Position numbers and translations under genes: made by a program. From CAYNLG01 sp964397995 (GTDB lineage Bacteria > Planctomycetota > Phycisphaerae > FEN-1346), in the NCBI GenBank assembly GCA_964397995.1, contig CAYNLG010000003.1, positions 1 to 64,000 of the forward strand: a stretch of 64,000 nt of DNA, read 5' to 3'. This document shows, piece by piece, positions 15,363-24,496 of the stretch. The notes under the pieces were generated by a model. The model saw nothing but the letters and a program-made list of their open reading frames with translations, was not told the DNA's origin and did no database searches. Numbering within the stretch: the stretch's first letter is position 1; every line of letters begins with the position of its first letter.

Positions 15363-18254
15363 ATGGCCAAGAACCCGTACAAAGCCACACTGAACCTGCC
15401 GCAGACCGCCTTTCCGATGAAGGCCAACCTCGTCCAGCGCGAGCCGGAGTTCCGCCGCCGCTGGGACGAGATGGACCTGTACGGCCTCATCCGGGCCGCC
15501 GACCACCCGAAGGGCCGGTACGTCCTGCACGACGGCCCGCCCTACGCCAACGGCGACATCCACATCGGCACGGGGATCAACAAGATCCTCAAGGACCTGG
15601 TGGTCAAGGTCAAGACGATGCAGGGGTACGACGCCCCGTTCATCCCGGGGTGGGACTGCCACGGGCAGCCCATCGAGCACAAGGTGCGCCAGCAGCTCGG
15701 GCCGGAGAAGGCCGACGCCCTGCCGCCCGAGGCCATCCGGGCCCGGTGCGAGCAGTACGCCCTGAAGTACGTGAAGAAACAGGCCGAGCAGTTCCGGATG
15801 CTGGGCGTGCTGGGCCGGTGGGAGAAGCCGTACCTGACGCTGAAACCGGGGTACGAGCAGCGGGAAATGGAGACGCTGGCGGCGTTGGCGGACGAGGGCC
15901 TCCTGTACCGCGAGAAGCGGGCCATCCACTGGTGCGCCAGTTGCCACACGGCCCTGGCCGAGGCGGAGTTGGAGTACGCCGACGACGCGGGGCCGAGTAT
16001 CTACGTCCGGTTCCCGCTCGCCGAGAGCAACCGGCCGGCGGCGCTGCCCGACGGGCCGCTCGACCTGCTCATCTGGACCACCACGCCGTGGACGCTGCCG
16101 GCGAACATGGCGGTGGCGGTGCACCCGTCGTTCCAGTATGCCGCCGTGCGCGTCACGAAGGGCGGCGCGGCGCACACGGTCCTGGTGGCCGCCGACCTCG
16201 TGGAGACGGTGACCGCGGCGGCGGGCCTGGAGAACGTGGAGGTCCTGGCGACGGTGCCGGGCGAGGCCCTGGACGGCCTGACGTACGCGCACTCCTTCAT
16301 GGGTCCGCCGCCGGGCGCCGAGGCGCGGCGGGTGATCGCCGACGCGACGATGGTGACGCTGGAAGAGGGCACGGGCCTGGTGCACTCGGCCCCCGGCCAC
16401 GGGCGCGAGGACAACCTCATGGGCGTCCGGGCGCGCCTGGCCATCTACAGCCCCGTCGACGAAGGCGGCCGCCTCGACGACACCGTCCCGGAGTGGATTC
16501 GCGGCATGGGCGTCTTCGAGGCCAACCCGGTGATCATGCGGCACCTGGAAGGCAGCGGCCACCTGGTGCACGGGAGCACGGACCACGTTCACCGGTACCC
16601 GCACTGCTGGCGGTGCCGCGAGCCCGTGATCTTCCGGGCGACCGAGCAGTGGTTCGTCTCGCTTGACAAGGCCGACGAGGGCAAGAGCCTGCGGGAGCGG
16701 GCGCTGGAGGCGGTGGGCGGCGTCCAGTGGGTGCCGGCCGCCGGCGAGGCCCGCATCCGGGCGATGATCGAGACGCGGCCCGACTGGTGCGTCAGCCGCC
16801 AGAAGGTCTGGGACGTGCCCATCCCGGCGCTCTACTGCGAGGGATGCGGCCGGGCGCACCTGACGGGCGACATGATGCGCCAGGTCGGCGCCGTCTTCGG
16901 CAAGGAAGGCTCCAACGCCTGGTACACCAAGCCGGTCGACGCGCTGTTCGACCCCGTGCCCGTGTGCCCGGACTGCGGGGGGGCGGCGTGGGGGAAAGAG
17001 ACGGACGTCTTCGACGTGTGGCTGGACTCCGGGGTCTCGTGGGCGGCGGTCTGCGAGGCCGAGGACCTGGGGATGCCCGTCGAGCTCTACTTCGAGGGCT
17101 CCGACCAGCACCGCGGCTGGTTCCAGTCGAGCCTGATCATGGGCGTGGTGGCGCGCGGCCAGCCGCCGTACCGGACGTGCATCACCCACGGGTGGGTGAT
17201 GGACGCCGACGGGCGGAAGATGTCGAAGAGCCTGGGCAACGTGGTGAGCGTCCTGGACGAGGTCAACCGCCTCGGGGCGGACGTGGTGCGCCTCTGGGCC
17301 TCCAGCATCGACTACACCGCCGACATCCGGTGCTCCGACGAGCTGATCACCAAGCTCCAGGACGCCTACCGGAAGATCCGGAACACCCTGCGTTTCATGC
17401 TCGGGAACCTGGCGGACTTCGAGGCGGCGCGCGACGCCCTCGCCCCGGACGCCCTGGAGCCGCTGGACCGGTGGCTGCGGGCGCGGACGGCGCGGCTGGT
17501 GGCGGACGTGACGGCGGCCATGGACGACTTCCAGTTCCACCGGGCCGGGCAGCTTGTCCACGTCTTCTGCGTGAGCGACCTGAGCGCGTTCTACCTGGAC
17601 GTGCAGAAGGACGTGCTGTACTGCGACGCGCCGGGGTCGGCGAGGCGACGGTCGTGCCAGACGGCCATGGCCGAGGTCGTGGACGTGCTGGTGCGGCTGC
17701 TGGCGCCGGTGCTGGTGCACACGGCGGAGGAGGCGTGGCAGCACCTGCCCGCCCCGGCCGCCGGCGAGCGCGAGCCGAGCGTCCACCTGGCCCGCTGGCC
17801 GCAGGCCGACGAGGCGATGCGCGACGACCACCTCCTGGCCTGGGGCGAGTGGCTGCAGGCCGTGCGGCGGGACGCCTACGTCCTGATCGAAGCGTTCCGG
17901 CGGCAGGAGCGGATTCACCAGGCGATCGAGGCCCGCGTCGCGCTGGTCGTGACCGACGCCGAGGAACTGGCGCGGCTGAAGGCGGTCGGGCCGGAGGCGC
18001 TGGCGCGGCTGCTGATCGTGAGCGAGCTGGTGCTGGTCGGGCCGGAGGAGGCGGCGTCGCTGGAAGGCGAGTGGGCCGAGGCCGACGAGGTCGAGCGCTT
18101 CGCCGCGGCCATCCTCCTGGACCAGCCGCACGCCAGGTGCGAGCGGTGCTGGAACTACCGGCCGACGGTCGGCGAGGGCGAGGCGGCCGTCTGCGCGAGG
18201 TGCCGGGCGGCCCTGGACGCACGCGACACCCCACCCGACGGGCCGGCCGCCTGA
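15363..18254 (+). CDS. ileS: Isoleucine-tRNA ligase
   Basis: The 963-aa class I synthetase charges tRNA-Ile. The HIGH motif reads H67-I-G-T in 'PPYANGDIHIGTGINKIL' and the KMSKS loop starts at Lys619 ('GRKMSKSLGNVV'). The CP1 editing domain is present between them ('TTPWTLPANMAVAV', 'SAPGHGREDN'). The C-terminal zinc finger CERCW...CARC marks the bacterial type with a tRNA-binding tail. Length is normal. ileS is not followed by lspA as in many bacteria; argD comes next after an 84-base gap. Confidence 0.97.
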   Translation: MAKNPYKATLNLPQTAFPMKANLVQREPEFRRRWDEMDLYGLIRAADHPKGRYVLHDGPPYANGDIHIGTGINKILKDLVVKVKTMQGYDAPFIPGWDCHGQPIEHKVRQQLGPEKADALPPEAIRARCEQYALKYVKKQAEQFRMLGVLGRWEKPYLTLKPGYEQREMETLAALADEGLLYREKRAIHWCASCHTALAEAELEYADDAGPSIYVRFPLAESNRPAALPDGPLDLLIWTTTPWTLPANMAVAVHPSFQYAAVRVTKGGAAHTVLVAADLVETVTAAAGLENVEVLATVPGEALDGLTYAHSFMGPPPGAEARRVIADATMVTLEEGTGLVHSAPGHGREDNLMGVRARLAIYSPVDEGGRLDDTVPEWIRGMGVFEANPVIMRHLEGSGHLVHGSTDHVHRYPHCWRCREPVIFRATEQWFVSLDKADEGKSLRERALEAVGGVQWVPAAGEARIRAMIETRPDWCVSRQKVWDVPIPALYCEGCGRAHLTGDMMRQVGAVFGKEGSNAWYTKPVDALFDPVPVCPDCGGAAWGKETDVFDVWLDSGVSWAAVCEAEDLGMPVELYFEGSDQHRGWFQSSLIMGVVARGQPPYRTCITHGWVMDADGRKMSKSLGNVVSVLDEVNRLGADVVRLWASSIDYTADIRCSDELITKLQDAYRKIRNTLRFMLGNLADFEAARDALAPDALEPLDRWLRARTARLVADVTAAMDDFQFHRAGQLVHVFCVSDLSAFYLDVQKDVLYCDAPGSARRRSCQTAMAEVVDVLVRLLAPVLVHTAEEAWQHLPAPAAGEREPSVHLARWPQADEAMRDDHLLAWGEWLQAVRRDAYVLIEAFRRQERIHQAIEARVALVVTDAEELARLKAVGPEALARLLIVSELVLVGPEEAASLEGEWAEADEVERFAAAILLDQPHARCERCWNYRPTVGEGEAAVCARCRAALDARDTPPDGPAA

Positions 18255-18338
18255 GGCCGGCCCCGATGAACCGAACCCCGGCCCGGGGCCGCGGCGCTTC
18301 GGGCCGGCCCCGTACGCATTCAAGCTAAAGGGCAGACC

Positions 18339-19535
18339 ATGGCCAGTACGCAAGAGACGATCGACCTGTTCGACGCCCACGTGATCGCCAATTACGGCCG
18401 CCTGCCGCGCGTCGCCGTCCGCGGCGAAGGGCCGTACATCTGGGACGCCGAGGGCAACCGGATCCTGGACCTCTTTAGCGGGTGGGCGGTGACGGGCGTG
18501 GGCCATTGCCACCCGAAGCTGGCCGAGGCGATCAGCTTCCAGGCGACGCGGCTCATCTACATGCCCAATACGTGGTACACCGAGCCCCAGGGCCGGCTGG
18601 CCAAGTGGATCGCCGACACCGGCTTCGGCGGCAAAAGCTTCTTCTGCAACTCCGGGGCCGAGGCCAACGAGGCCGCCATCAAGCTCGCGCGCCTGGCCAC
18701 GCCGAAGGAGAAGTACAAGATCGTCACCTTCGAGAACAGCTTCCACGGGCGGACGTTCGCGGCCATCACGGCCACCGCCCAGCCGAAGTACCAGCAGGGC
18801 TTCGCCCCGCTCGTGCCGGGGTTCGTCTACGCCCCGCTGAACGACCTCGCGGCCGTCGAGGACGTGGTCGACGACGAGACCGCGGCCATCCTCGTCGAGC
18901 CGATCCAGGGCGAGGGCGGCGTCAACATCGCCACGAGCGAGTTCCTCCAGGGGCTGCGCGACCTCTGCGACCAGCGCGGCATGGTGCTCGTCTTCGACGA
19001 GGTCCAGACCGGCGTCGGCCGGTGCGGCACGTGGTGGGGCTACCAGGTGAGCGGCGTCGAGCCCGACATCATGGCCATGGCCAAGCAGCTGGGCGGCGGG
19101 GCGGCCATCGGCGGCATCTGCGCCAAGGCCGAGGTCGCCCAGCACCTGAAGCCCGGCACCCACGCCTCGACCTTCGGCGGCAACCCGCTGGCCGCGGCCG
19201 CCGGCTGCGCCGTCTTCGAAATCATCGAGGGCGAAGGCCTGCTCACCAACGCCCAGGAGATGGGCGCCTACCTGCGCTCCAAGCTCCTGGAACTGAAGCA
19301 GGAACTGCCGGTCGTCGCCGAGGTGCGGGGCGCGGGCCTGATGGTGGCGGCCGAGCTCGCCCAGCCGGGGGCGCCGGTCGTTGCGGCGTGCCTCGAGAAG
19401 GGCCTGCACATCAACTGCACCCACGACACGGTCCTGCGGATCATGCCGCCGCTGACCATCACGCGGGAGCAGATCGACGAGGGCCTGGCGATCCTCGCCG
19501 ACGTCCTGCGCGGGACAACCGCGCCGGCGGGTTGA
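18339..19535 (+). CDS. argD: Acetylornithine/ornithine aminotransferase family (class III PLP enzyme)
   Basis: The 398-aa protein fits the ArgD family: 'DLFSGWAVTGVGHCHPKLAE', 'NSGAEANEAAIKLAR', 'FHGRTFAAITAT', 'EPIQGEGGV' and 'LVFDEVQTGVGRCG'. Lys249 in 'MAKQLGGG' binds pyridoxal phosphate. The usual reaction is transfer of the amino group between N-acetylornithine and 2-oxoglutarate in arginine synthesis; related members use succinyl-ornithine, succinyl-DAP or ornithine. Arginine is the precursor used by the polyamine cluster 2 kb downstream, though the two are not one operon because a promoter lies at the end of this gene. Confidence 0.88.
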   Translation: MASTQETIDLFDAHVIANYGRLPRVAVRGEGPYIWDAEGNRILDLFSGWAVTGVGHCHPKLAEAISFQATRLIYMPNTWYTEPQGRLAKWIADTGFGGKSFFCNSGAEANEAAIKLARLATPKEKYKIVTFENSFHGRTFAAITATAQPKYQQGFAPLVPGFVYAPLNDLAAVEDVVDDETAAILVEPIQGEGGVNIATSEFLQGLRDLCDQRGMVLVFDEVQTGVGRCGTWWGYQVSGVEPDIMAMAKQLGGGAAIGGICAKAEVAQHLKPGTHASTFGGNPLAAAAGCAVFEIIEGEGLLTNAQEMGAYLRSKLLELKQELPVVAEVRGAGLMVAAELAQPGAPVVAACLEKGLHINCTHDTVLRIMPPLTITREQIDEGLAILADVLRGTTAPAG

Positions 19536-19561
19536 CCCGGGGCGCGGCCGCGCCGTACCAT
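19532..19561 (+). promoter_or_regulatory. Promoter of the SPOR-like lipoprotein gene
   Basis: TTGACC (19532-19537), overlapping the argD stop codon, and TACCAT (19556-19561) are separated by 18 bases, 75 bases before the lipoprotein ATG. Confidence 0.55.
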
Positions 19562-19636
19562 CGGGCCTCACTCGGCGCGCGGCCGGCTCGCCTTTCGTGT
19601 GGGCGGGGGAGCGGCGCGGGCCGCGGGAGACGGACC

Positions 19637-20809
19637 ATGGGCGGCATCACGTTCAGGCACCTCGGCCCGGCCGCGGCGCTCGCGGCGCTGGCCGGGCTGG
19701 CCGGCTGCGAGGGCGGCGGGCTGCGCAGCGGCGGGGCGGCGGAGGCGGACCGGGAGCTCACCTACGTCCTGGTCGAGTACGAGGGCCCGGAGGCGGACGC
19801 GAGCGCCGAGCGCCTGGCCCGCGAACTCCGCACCCAGAACATCAACGACGTCTTCGTCATCGAGGGGGCCGAGCGGAGCAGCGTCTGCGTCGGCCGCTAC
19901 GACGATTGGCGCGACCCGAAGGCCAAGGCCATGGCGCCGCGGCTCCGCGCCGCCCGGGACCTGAAGGGCCGGTACCCGTTCGCGGGGGTCATGCTGATGC
20001 CGGTGCCGGAGCCGGCCCCCGAGACGCGGTGGGAACTGACCGAGTCGCCGGGGTATTTCTCGCTCTACGTCGCGGGGTACGAGGCCCCCGGCCGCAAGAC
20101 CCGGGCCCAGGCCGAGGCGGTCCGCCTGCGGGGGCGCGGCCACCCGGCATACGTCTATCACGGCCCGCGCCTCTCGATGGTGACGCTCGGGTCGTACGGG
20201 CCGGAGATCTTCGACGAACCCGCCAAGGTCGGCAAGCCCGACGTCATGCCGCAGGTGACGGACCCGGAGGTGCTGGCGCTGCAGCGGCAGTTCCCGAAGT
20301 TGCGGCTGGAGGGCGAGTCGACCCCCGTCAGCACGTTCTTCATCAAGATCCCCGGCAAGGACCTGCTGCCGGGGGCGTCGGAGCCGACCTACCGCATGGA
20401 GATGACTCTTGTGGGCCTCGGGACCACCCCGGTCCACGTCAAGGCCCAGGGCAGCGGTCCGAAGGGGATGTCGGCACTGGTGGCGTCGCTCCTCGGGACG
20501 GCCCTGAAGCCGGTGCCGAAAGACCGGCGGCTGCGGGTCGGCCTGCTGGGGCTGCTGGCCCCGGGCGAGGACCAGGTGCCGCGGACGGTGATCGCGAAGG
20601 CGGCCGAGGCGATCGAGGTGTACCTGAACGAGCACCCGACCCGCCGGCACCTGCGGGCCGTGGCGCCCGAGACCACCGCCCGGGCCCTGACGCGGGCGGA
20701 CCTCTCGTGGGAGGACCTGCTGCGCGCGCCGGCGTCGCTCGACCGGGTCGACGACGTGGACGCCGTGCTGCTGGTGGAGATCGACCCGGCGCCCGAGGAG
20801 GGCCCCTGA
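19637..20809 (+). CDS. Lipoprotein with SPOR-like repeats
   Basis: The 390-aa protein has a lipoprotein signal with lipobox 'LAGLAGC' near residue 22. Two segments, roughly residues 35-95 ('TYVLVEYEGPEADASAERLA' to 'VCVGRYDDW') and 125-185 ('YFSLYVAGYEAP' to 'SMVTLGSYGPE'), share the shape of SPOR domains: a strand, a helix with a paired A/E-R-L-R pattern, and a final '.V..G.Y'. SPOR domains bind denuded peptidoglycan. The C-terminal half is not recognised. The gene ends one base before the rdgB start. Confidence 0.55.
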   Translation: MGGITFRHLGPAAALAALAGLAGCEGGGLRSGGAAEADRELTYVLVEYEGPEADASAERLARELRTQNINDVFVIEGAERSSVCVGRYDDWRDPKAKAMAPRLRAARDLKGRYPFAGVMLMPVPEPAPETRWELTESPGYFSLYVAGYEAPGRKTRAQAEAVRLRGRGHPAYVYHGPRLSMVTLGSYGPEIFDEPAKVGKPDVMPQVTDPEVLALQRQFPKLRLEGESTPVSTFFIKIPGKDLLPGASEPTYRMEMTLVGLGTTPVHVKAQGSGPKGMSALVASLLGTALKPVPKDRRLRVGLLGLLAPGEDQVPRTVIAKAAEAIEVYLNEHPTRRHLRAVAPETTARALTRADLSWEDLLRAPASLDRVDDVDAVLLVEIDPAPEEGP

Positions 20810-20810
20810 C

Positions 20811-21404
20811 GTGCCGCGCACACTCATCCTCGGTACCCGCAACGCGAAGAAGCAGGCGGAGATGGCCGCGCTGCTGGCCGGCCTGGACATCGAGCTGGTG
20901 GGGCTGGAGGCGTACGCGGCCGTGCCGGAGGTGCCGGAGACGGGGGACACGTTCGAGGCGAACGCGTCGGCGAAGGCGCTGGGGTATGCCCAAGCGACGG
21001 GGGAGTGGGCGATCGCGGACGATTCGGGGCTGGAGGTGGACGCACTCGGGGGCCGGCCGGGGGTGCATTCGAGCCGCTGGGGCGGGGAGCCCGGCAACGA
21101 CGCCCTCAACAACCGCCGCCTCCTGGACGAGCTGGCCGGCGCGGCCGCCCCGTGGACCGCGCGGTACCGGTGCGTGGTGGCGCTGGCGACGCCGGAGCAG
21201 GTGCTCTTCACGGCGGCGGGGGCGTGCGAGGGCGTGATCACCGCGACACCGGCGGGGGCGAACGGGTTCGGGTACGACCCGCACTTCTTCGTCGAGGCGC
21301 TGGGGCGGACGATGGCCGAGTTGCCGCCCGACGAGAAGAACCGCCTGAGCCACCGCGGCCGGGCCATCGAGGCCCTGCGCACGCGGATCGAAAAGCTCTT
21401 GTAG
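20811..21404 (+). CDS. rdgB: XTP/dITP diphosphatase (RdgB/HAM1)
   Basis: The 197-aa enzyme removes non-canonical purine triphosphates such as dITP and XTP from the nucleotide pool. Family motifs are clear: 'LGTRNAKKQAEMAALL' at the N-terminus, 'DTFEANASAKA', 'AIADDSGLEVDALGGRPGVH', 'GANGFGYDPHFFV' and 'LSHRGRAI'. Translation starts at GTG 20811, directly after the stop of the lipoprotein gene, so translation is probably coupled. Full length. Confidence 0.95.
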   Translation: MPRTLILGTRNAKKQAEMAALLAGLDIELVGLEAYAAVPEVPETGDTFEANASAKALGYAQATGEWAIADDSGLEVDALGGRPGVHSSRWGGEPGNDALNNRRLLDELAGAAAPWTARYRCVVALATPEQVLFTAAGACEGVITATPAGANGFGYDPHFFVEALGRTMAELPPDEKNRLSHRGRAIEALRTRIEKLL

Positions 21405-21426
21405 CCGCGCCGCCGCCTGATACCCT
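21399..21426 (+). promoter_or_regulatory. Candidate promoter of the polyamine cluster
   Basis: TTGTAG (21399-21404, the last Leu and stop codons of rdgB) and TACCCT (21421-21426) are 16 bases apart. The arginine decarboxylase gene starts 80 bases further on. A run of nine G (21444-21452) lies in the leader. Confidence 0.4.
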
Positions 21427-21506
21427 ATGCGGTTTCCCGTGCCGGGGGGGGGACCCGACCGGCGTGTGACCGCCCGGCCCGCCGGGCCGAGAGGAGGGCC
21501 AAGCCC

Positions 21507-22076
21507 ATGCTGCCCAAGAAGGTCTTCTTTACCAGCGGCGTCGGCCGCCACCGCGAGAAGCTCGCGAGCTTCGAGTTGGCGCTGCGCGATGCGGGCATCG
21601 AGAAATTTAACCTCGTCCGTGTCTCGAGCATCTATCCGCCGGGCTGCCAGGAGATTCCCCGCAAGAAGGGCCTCGCGACGCTGCGGCCGGGGGAAATCGT
21701 CTTCTGCGTGATGGCCGAGGTCGCCACCAACGAGCCCGGACGCCTCATGGCCAGCTCTATCGGCCTGGCCGTGCCGGCCGACGGCCAGCAGTACGGGTAC
21801 CTGTCGGAACATCACAGCTTCGGCCAGACGGCAAAGACGGCCGGCGACTACGCCGAGGACCTGGCCGCCACGATGCTGGCCACCACGCTCGGCCTGGAGT
21901 TCGACCCGGACAAGGCCTACGACGAGCGGAAGGAGATCTACCGGATGAGCGGCAAGATCGTCCAGAGCCGGAGCATCACCCAGAGCACCCGCTGCGACAA
22001 GCACGGCCTGTGGACGACGTGCATCTCGGCGGCCGTGTTCATCCGGGAGACCCTCGACGGGCGGCCCGACGCCTGA
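21507..22076 (+). CDS. pdaD: Pyruvoyl-dependent arginine decarboxylase
   Basis: The 189-aa protein matches the PvlArgDC family: 'FFTSGVGRHREKLASFELAL', 'RVSSIYPPGCQEIP', 'EVATNEPGRLMASSIGLAVP' and 'YGYLSEHHSFGQT'. The proenzyme cuts itself between Ser40 and Ser41, and the new N-terminus becomes the pyruvoyl group that decarboxylates arginine to agmatine. It is the first gene of the polyamine cluster, followed after 26 bases by the dehydrogenase. This type is common in archaea and scattered bacteria. GAGGAGGG lies a little far upstream of the ATG. Confidence 0.93.
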   Translation: MLPKKVFFTSGVGRHREKLASFELALRDAGIEKFNLVRVSSIYPPGCQEIPRKKGLATLRPGEIVFCVMAEVATNEPGRLMASSIGLAVPADGQQYGYLSEHHSFGQTAKTAGDYAEDLAATMLATTLGLEFDPDKAYDERKEIYRMSGKIVQSRSITQSTRCDKHGLWTTCISAAVFIRETLDGRPDA

Positions 22077-22102
22077 GCCTTCCCCGGCCGGAAAGGACCG
22101 CC

Positions 22103-23302
22103 ATGGGACGCGTGCTGATCATCGGGGCGGGCGGCGTCGGCCGCGTCGTCACCCACAAGTGTGCCGCCCTGCCCGAGGTCTTCGAGCACATCACCCTCGC
22201 CAGCCGCACCCTTTCCCGGTGCGAGGCCATCCGCGACAGCCTGGACCGGGAGATCGCCGTCGACCGGGTGGACGCGGACCGGCCGGCGGAGGTGGTGGCG
22301 CTGATGCGTCGGGTGCGGCCGGACCTGGTCATTCACGTGGCCCTGCCGTACCAGGACCTGGCGATCATGGACGCCTGCCTGGAAGCGGGCGTCGATTACC
22401 TCGATACCGCCAACTACGAGCCGCGCGACCAGGCCCGCTTCTGCTACGGCTGGCAGTGGGACTACCAGGACCGGTTCAAGGACGCCGGCCGGATGGCCCT
22501 GCTGGGCAGCGGCTTCGACCCGGGCGTGACGAACGTCTTCTGTGCCCACGCCCTGAAGGAACACTTCACCCGCATCGACACCGTTGACATCGTCGACTGC
22601 AACGCCGGCGACCACGGCCTGCCCTTCGCCACCAACTTTAACCCCGAGATCAACATCCGCGAGGTCACCGCCCCCGGCCGCTACTGGCAGGAGGGCGAGT
22701 GGGTGGAGACCGAGCCCCTGGCCGTCAAGCGGACCTTCGACTTTCCCGAGGGGATCGGCCCGAAGGACATCTACCTCCTGTACCACGAGGAGCTGGAGTC
22801 GCTGGCCCGCCACCTGCCGGGCGTGAAGCGGCTGCGGTTCTGGATGACCTTCTCGGCGCGGTACCTGACGCACCTCCGGGTCCTCGAGAACGTCGGGATG
22901 ACGGGCATCGATCCGATCCCGTTCCAGGGCGGCGAGATCGTCCCCCTGGAGGTGCTGAAGGCGGTGCTGCCGGACCCGGCGTCGCTCGGGCCCCTGACCA
23001 AGGGCAAGACGTGCATCGGGTGCATCGTGCGCGGCGAGCGGAAGGACGGATCGCCCGGCATGTACTACGTCTACAACATCTGCGACCACCAGGCCTGCTA
23101 CCGGGAGACGGGCGCCCAGGCGGTGTCGTACACGACGGGCGTGCCGGCGATGATCGGCGCGAAGCTGATGCTGGAAGGCGCCTGGCGCCAGCCCGGGGTC
23201 TGGAACATGGAACAGTTCGACCCGGCGCCGTTCATGGCCGACCTGAACCGGTACGGCCTGCCGTGGACCGAGACCTGGGACGTGGCCCCGCCGGCCGAGT
23301 AG
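22103..23302 (+). CDS. Saccharopine dehydrogenase-family enzyme: carboxy(nor)spermidine / carboxyaminopropylagmatine dehydrogenase
   Basis: The 399-aa protein opens with the NADP-binding 'VLIIGAGGVGRVVTHKCAAL' and contains 'DYLDTANYEP' and 'GFDPGVTNVFCAHA', as in carboxynorspermidine dehydrogenase. The enzyme condenses aspartate-beta-semialdehyde with a diamine and reduces the Schiff base. With putrescine the product is carboxyspermidine; with agmatine it is carboxyaminopropylagmatine. The neighbours (arginine decarboxylase before, decarboxylase and ureohydrolase after) make agmatine a reasonable substrate, but the sequence does not decide this. AAAGGACC precedes the ATG at 22103. Confidence 0.85.
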   Translation: MGRVLIIGAGGVGRVVTHKCAALPEVFEHITLASRTLSRCEAIRDSLDREIAVDRVDADRPAEVVALMRRVRPDLVIHVALPYQDLAIMDACLEAGVDYLDTANYEPRDQARFCYGWQWDYQDRFKDAGRMALLGSGFDPGVTNVFCAHALKEHFTRIDTVDIVDCNAGDHGLPFATNFNPEINIREVTAPGRYWQEGEWVETEPLAVKRTFDFPEGIGPKDIYLLYHEELESLARHLPGVKRLRFWMTFSARYLTHLRVLENVGMTGIDPIPFQGGEIVPLEVLKAVLPDPASLGPLTKGKTCIGCIVRGERKDGSPGMYYVYNICDHQACYRETGAQAVSYTTGVPAMIGAKLMLEGAWRQPGVWNMEQFDPAPFMADLNRYGLPWTETWDVAPPAE

Positions 23303-23337
23303 GCCGCGCCCGCCGCCCCCGCCGCCCGAGAGCCCCG

Positions 23338-24480
23338 ATGGCCGAGCCCTTCTGGCAGCGTGTGCCGACGCCGTGCTTCGTGGTGGACCTCGGCCGCCTC
23401 CGCGCCAACGCCGCGGCCCTGGCCTCGGTTCGGGACCGGGCCGGCTGCCGCGTCCTGCTCTCGCTGAAGGCGTTCGCCCTGGCGCGCACGTTCCCGCTGC
23501 TCCGCGAGGCGCTCGCCGGGACGAGCTGCGCGAGCCCCGACGAGGCCCGCCTCGGGCGCGAGCACTTCGGCGGCGAAGTCCACGTCTGCGCCCCGGCCTA
23601 CGCCAAGGCCGACCTGGACGGCCTTCTTGACCTGGCCGACACGATCGTCTTCAACTCGCACGCCCAGTGGCGGCGGTTCGGCGACCGCGTCCGCGGGGCC
23701 GCGCGGCCCATCGCGTGCGGCCTGCGCGTGAACCCGCGGGTCTCCACCGTCGCGGTCCCCCTCTACGACCCGTGCGCCCCGCACTCACGCCTCGGCATCG
23801 TCCCCGAGGCGTTCGACCGCGGCGACCTGGAGGGCATCACCGGCCTCCACGTCCACGCCCTCTGCGAACAGAACGCCGACGCCCTCGCCCAAGTCCTCGC
23901 GGGCGTCGAGGCCCACTTCGGCGACGTGCTCCAGCGCATGGACTGGCTGAACCTGGGCGGCGGGCACCACCTCACGCGGCCCGACTACGACGTCGACCGC
24001 CTCGTCGAGCTCGTGACAACCGTGCGGGGCCGGTACGGCGTGGACGTGATCCTGGAGCCCGGCGAGGCCGTGGCCCTCGGCGCCGGCGTCCTCGTGGCCA
24101 CGGTGCTCGACGTCGTCGAGAGCGGCATGCCGGTCGCCATCCTGGACACCTCGGCCGAGGCCCACATGCCGGACGTCCTGGCCATGCCCTACCGGCCGGA
24201 GGTCGAGGGGGCGGGCCTGCCCGGCACGCGGCCGCACACCGTCCGCCTGGGGGGCCTGACGTGCCTGGCGGGCGACGTGATCGGCGACTACGCCTTCGAT
24301 GCGCCGCTGAGGCCGGGGGACCGCGTCGTCCTCCGGGACATGGCCCACTACACGATGGTCAAGACGACGACGTTCAACGGGGTGCGGCTGCCGTCGATCG
24401 CCCTGTACGACCCGGAGGCGGACACGGTCGAGGTCGTCCGCCGCTTCGACTACACCGACTACGCGTCGCGCCTCGGCTGA
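23338..24480 (+). CDS. nspC: Carboxynorspermidine decarboxylase family (or carboxyaminopropylagmatine decarboxylase)
   Basis: The 380-aa PLP enzyme has the alanine-racemase fold: 'TPCFVVDLGRLRAN', Lys44 in 'LLSLKAFAL' as PLP lysine, 'GLHVHALCEQ', 'LNLGGGHHLTRPDYD' and 'LEPGEAVALGAG'. It removes the carboxyl group from the product of the preceding dehydrogenase, giving spermidine, norspermidine or aminopropylagmatine. Gene order with the dehydrogenase is the usual one for this pathway. No good ribosome site is seen before ATG 23338 (CCCGAGAGCCCC), so translation may be weak or coupled. Confidence 0.87.
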   Translation: MAEPFWQRVPTPCFVVDLGRLRANAAALASVRDRAGCRVLLSLKAFALARTFPLLREALAGTSCASPDEARLGREHFGGEVHVCAPAYAKADLDGLLDLADTIVFNSHAQWRRFGDRVRGAARPIACGLRVNPRVSTVAVPLYDPCAPHSRLGIVPEAFDRGDLEGITGLHVHALCEQNADALAQVLAGVEAHFGDVLQRMDWLNLGGGHHLTRPDYDVDRLVELVTTVRGRYGVDVILEPGEAVALGAGVLVATVLDVVESGMPVAILDTSAEAHMPDVLAMPYRPEVEGAGLPGTRPHTVRLGGLTCLAGDVIGDYAFDAPLRPGDRVVLRDMAHYTMVKTTTFNGVRLPSIALYDPEADTVEVVRRFDYTDYASRLG

Positions 24481-24496
24481 CGCGCGGAGACCTGCC

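Noticed and set aside
13422..19571. A 2049-codon open frame on the minus strand
   Set aside because: It is antisense to two clear enzymes (sulfatase, ileS) and argD; high GC content removes stop codons, and its translation is low-complexity with no family match.
21444..21452. Run of nine G before the arginine decarboxylase gene as a phase-variation site
   Set aside because: It is shorter than the tract at 37239 and in a biosynthetic gene's leader, where chance in high-GC DNA is an adequate explanation.
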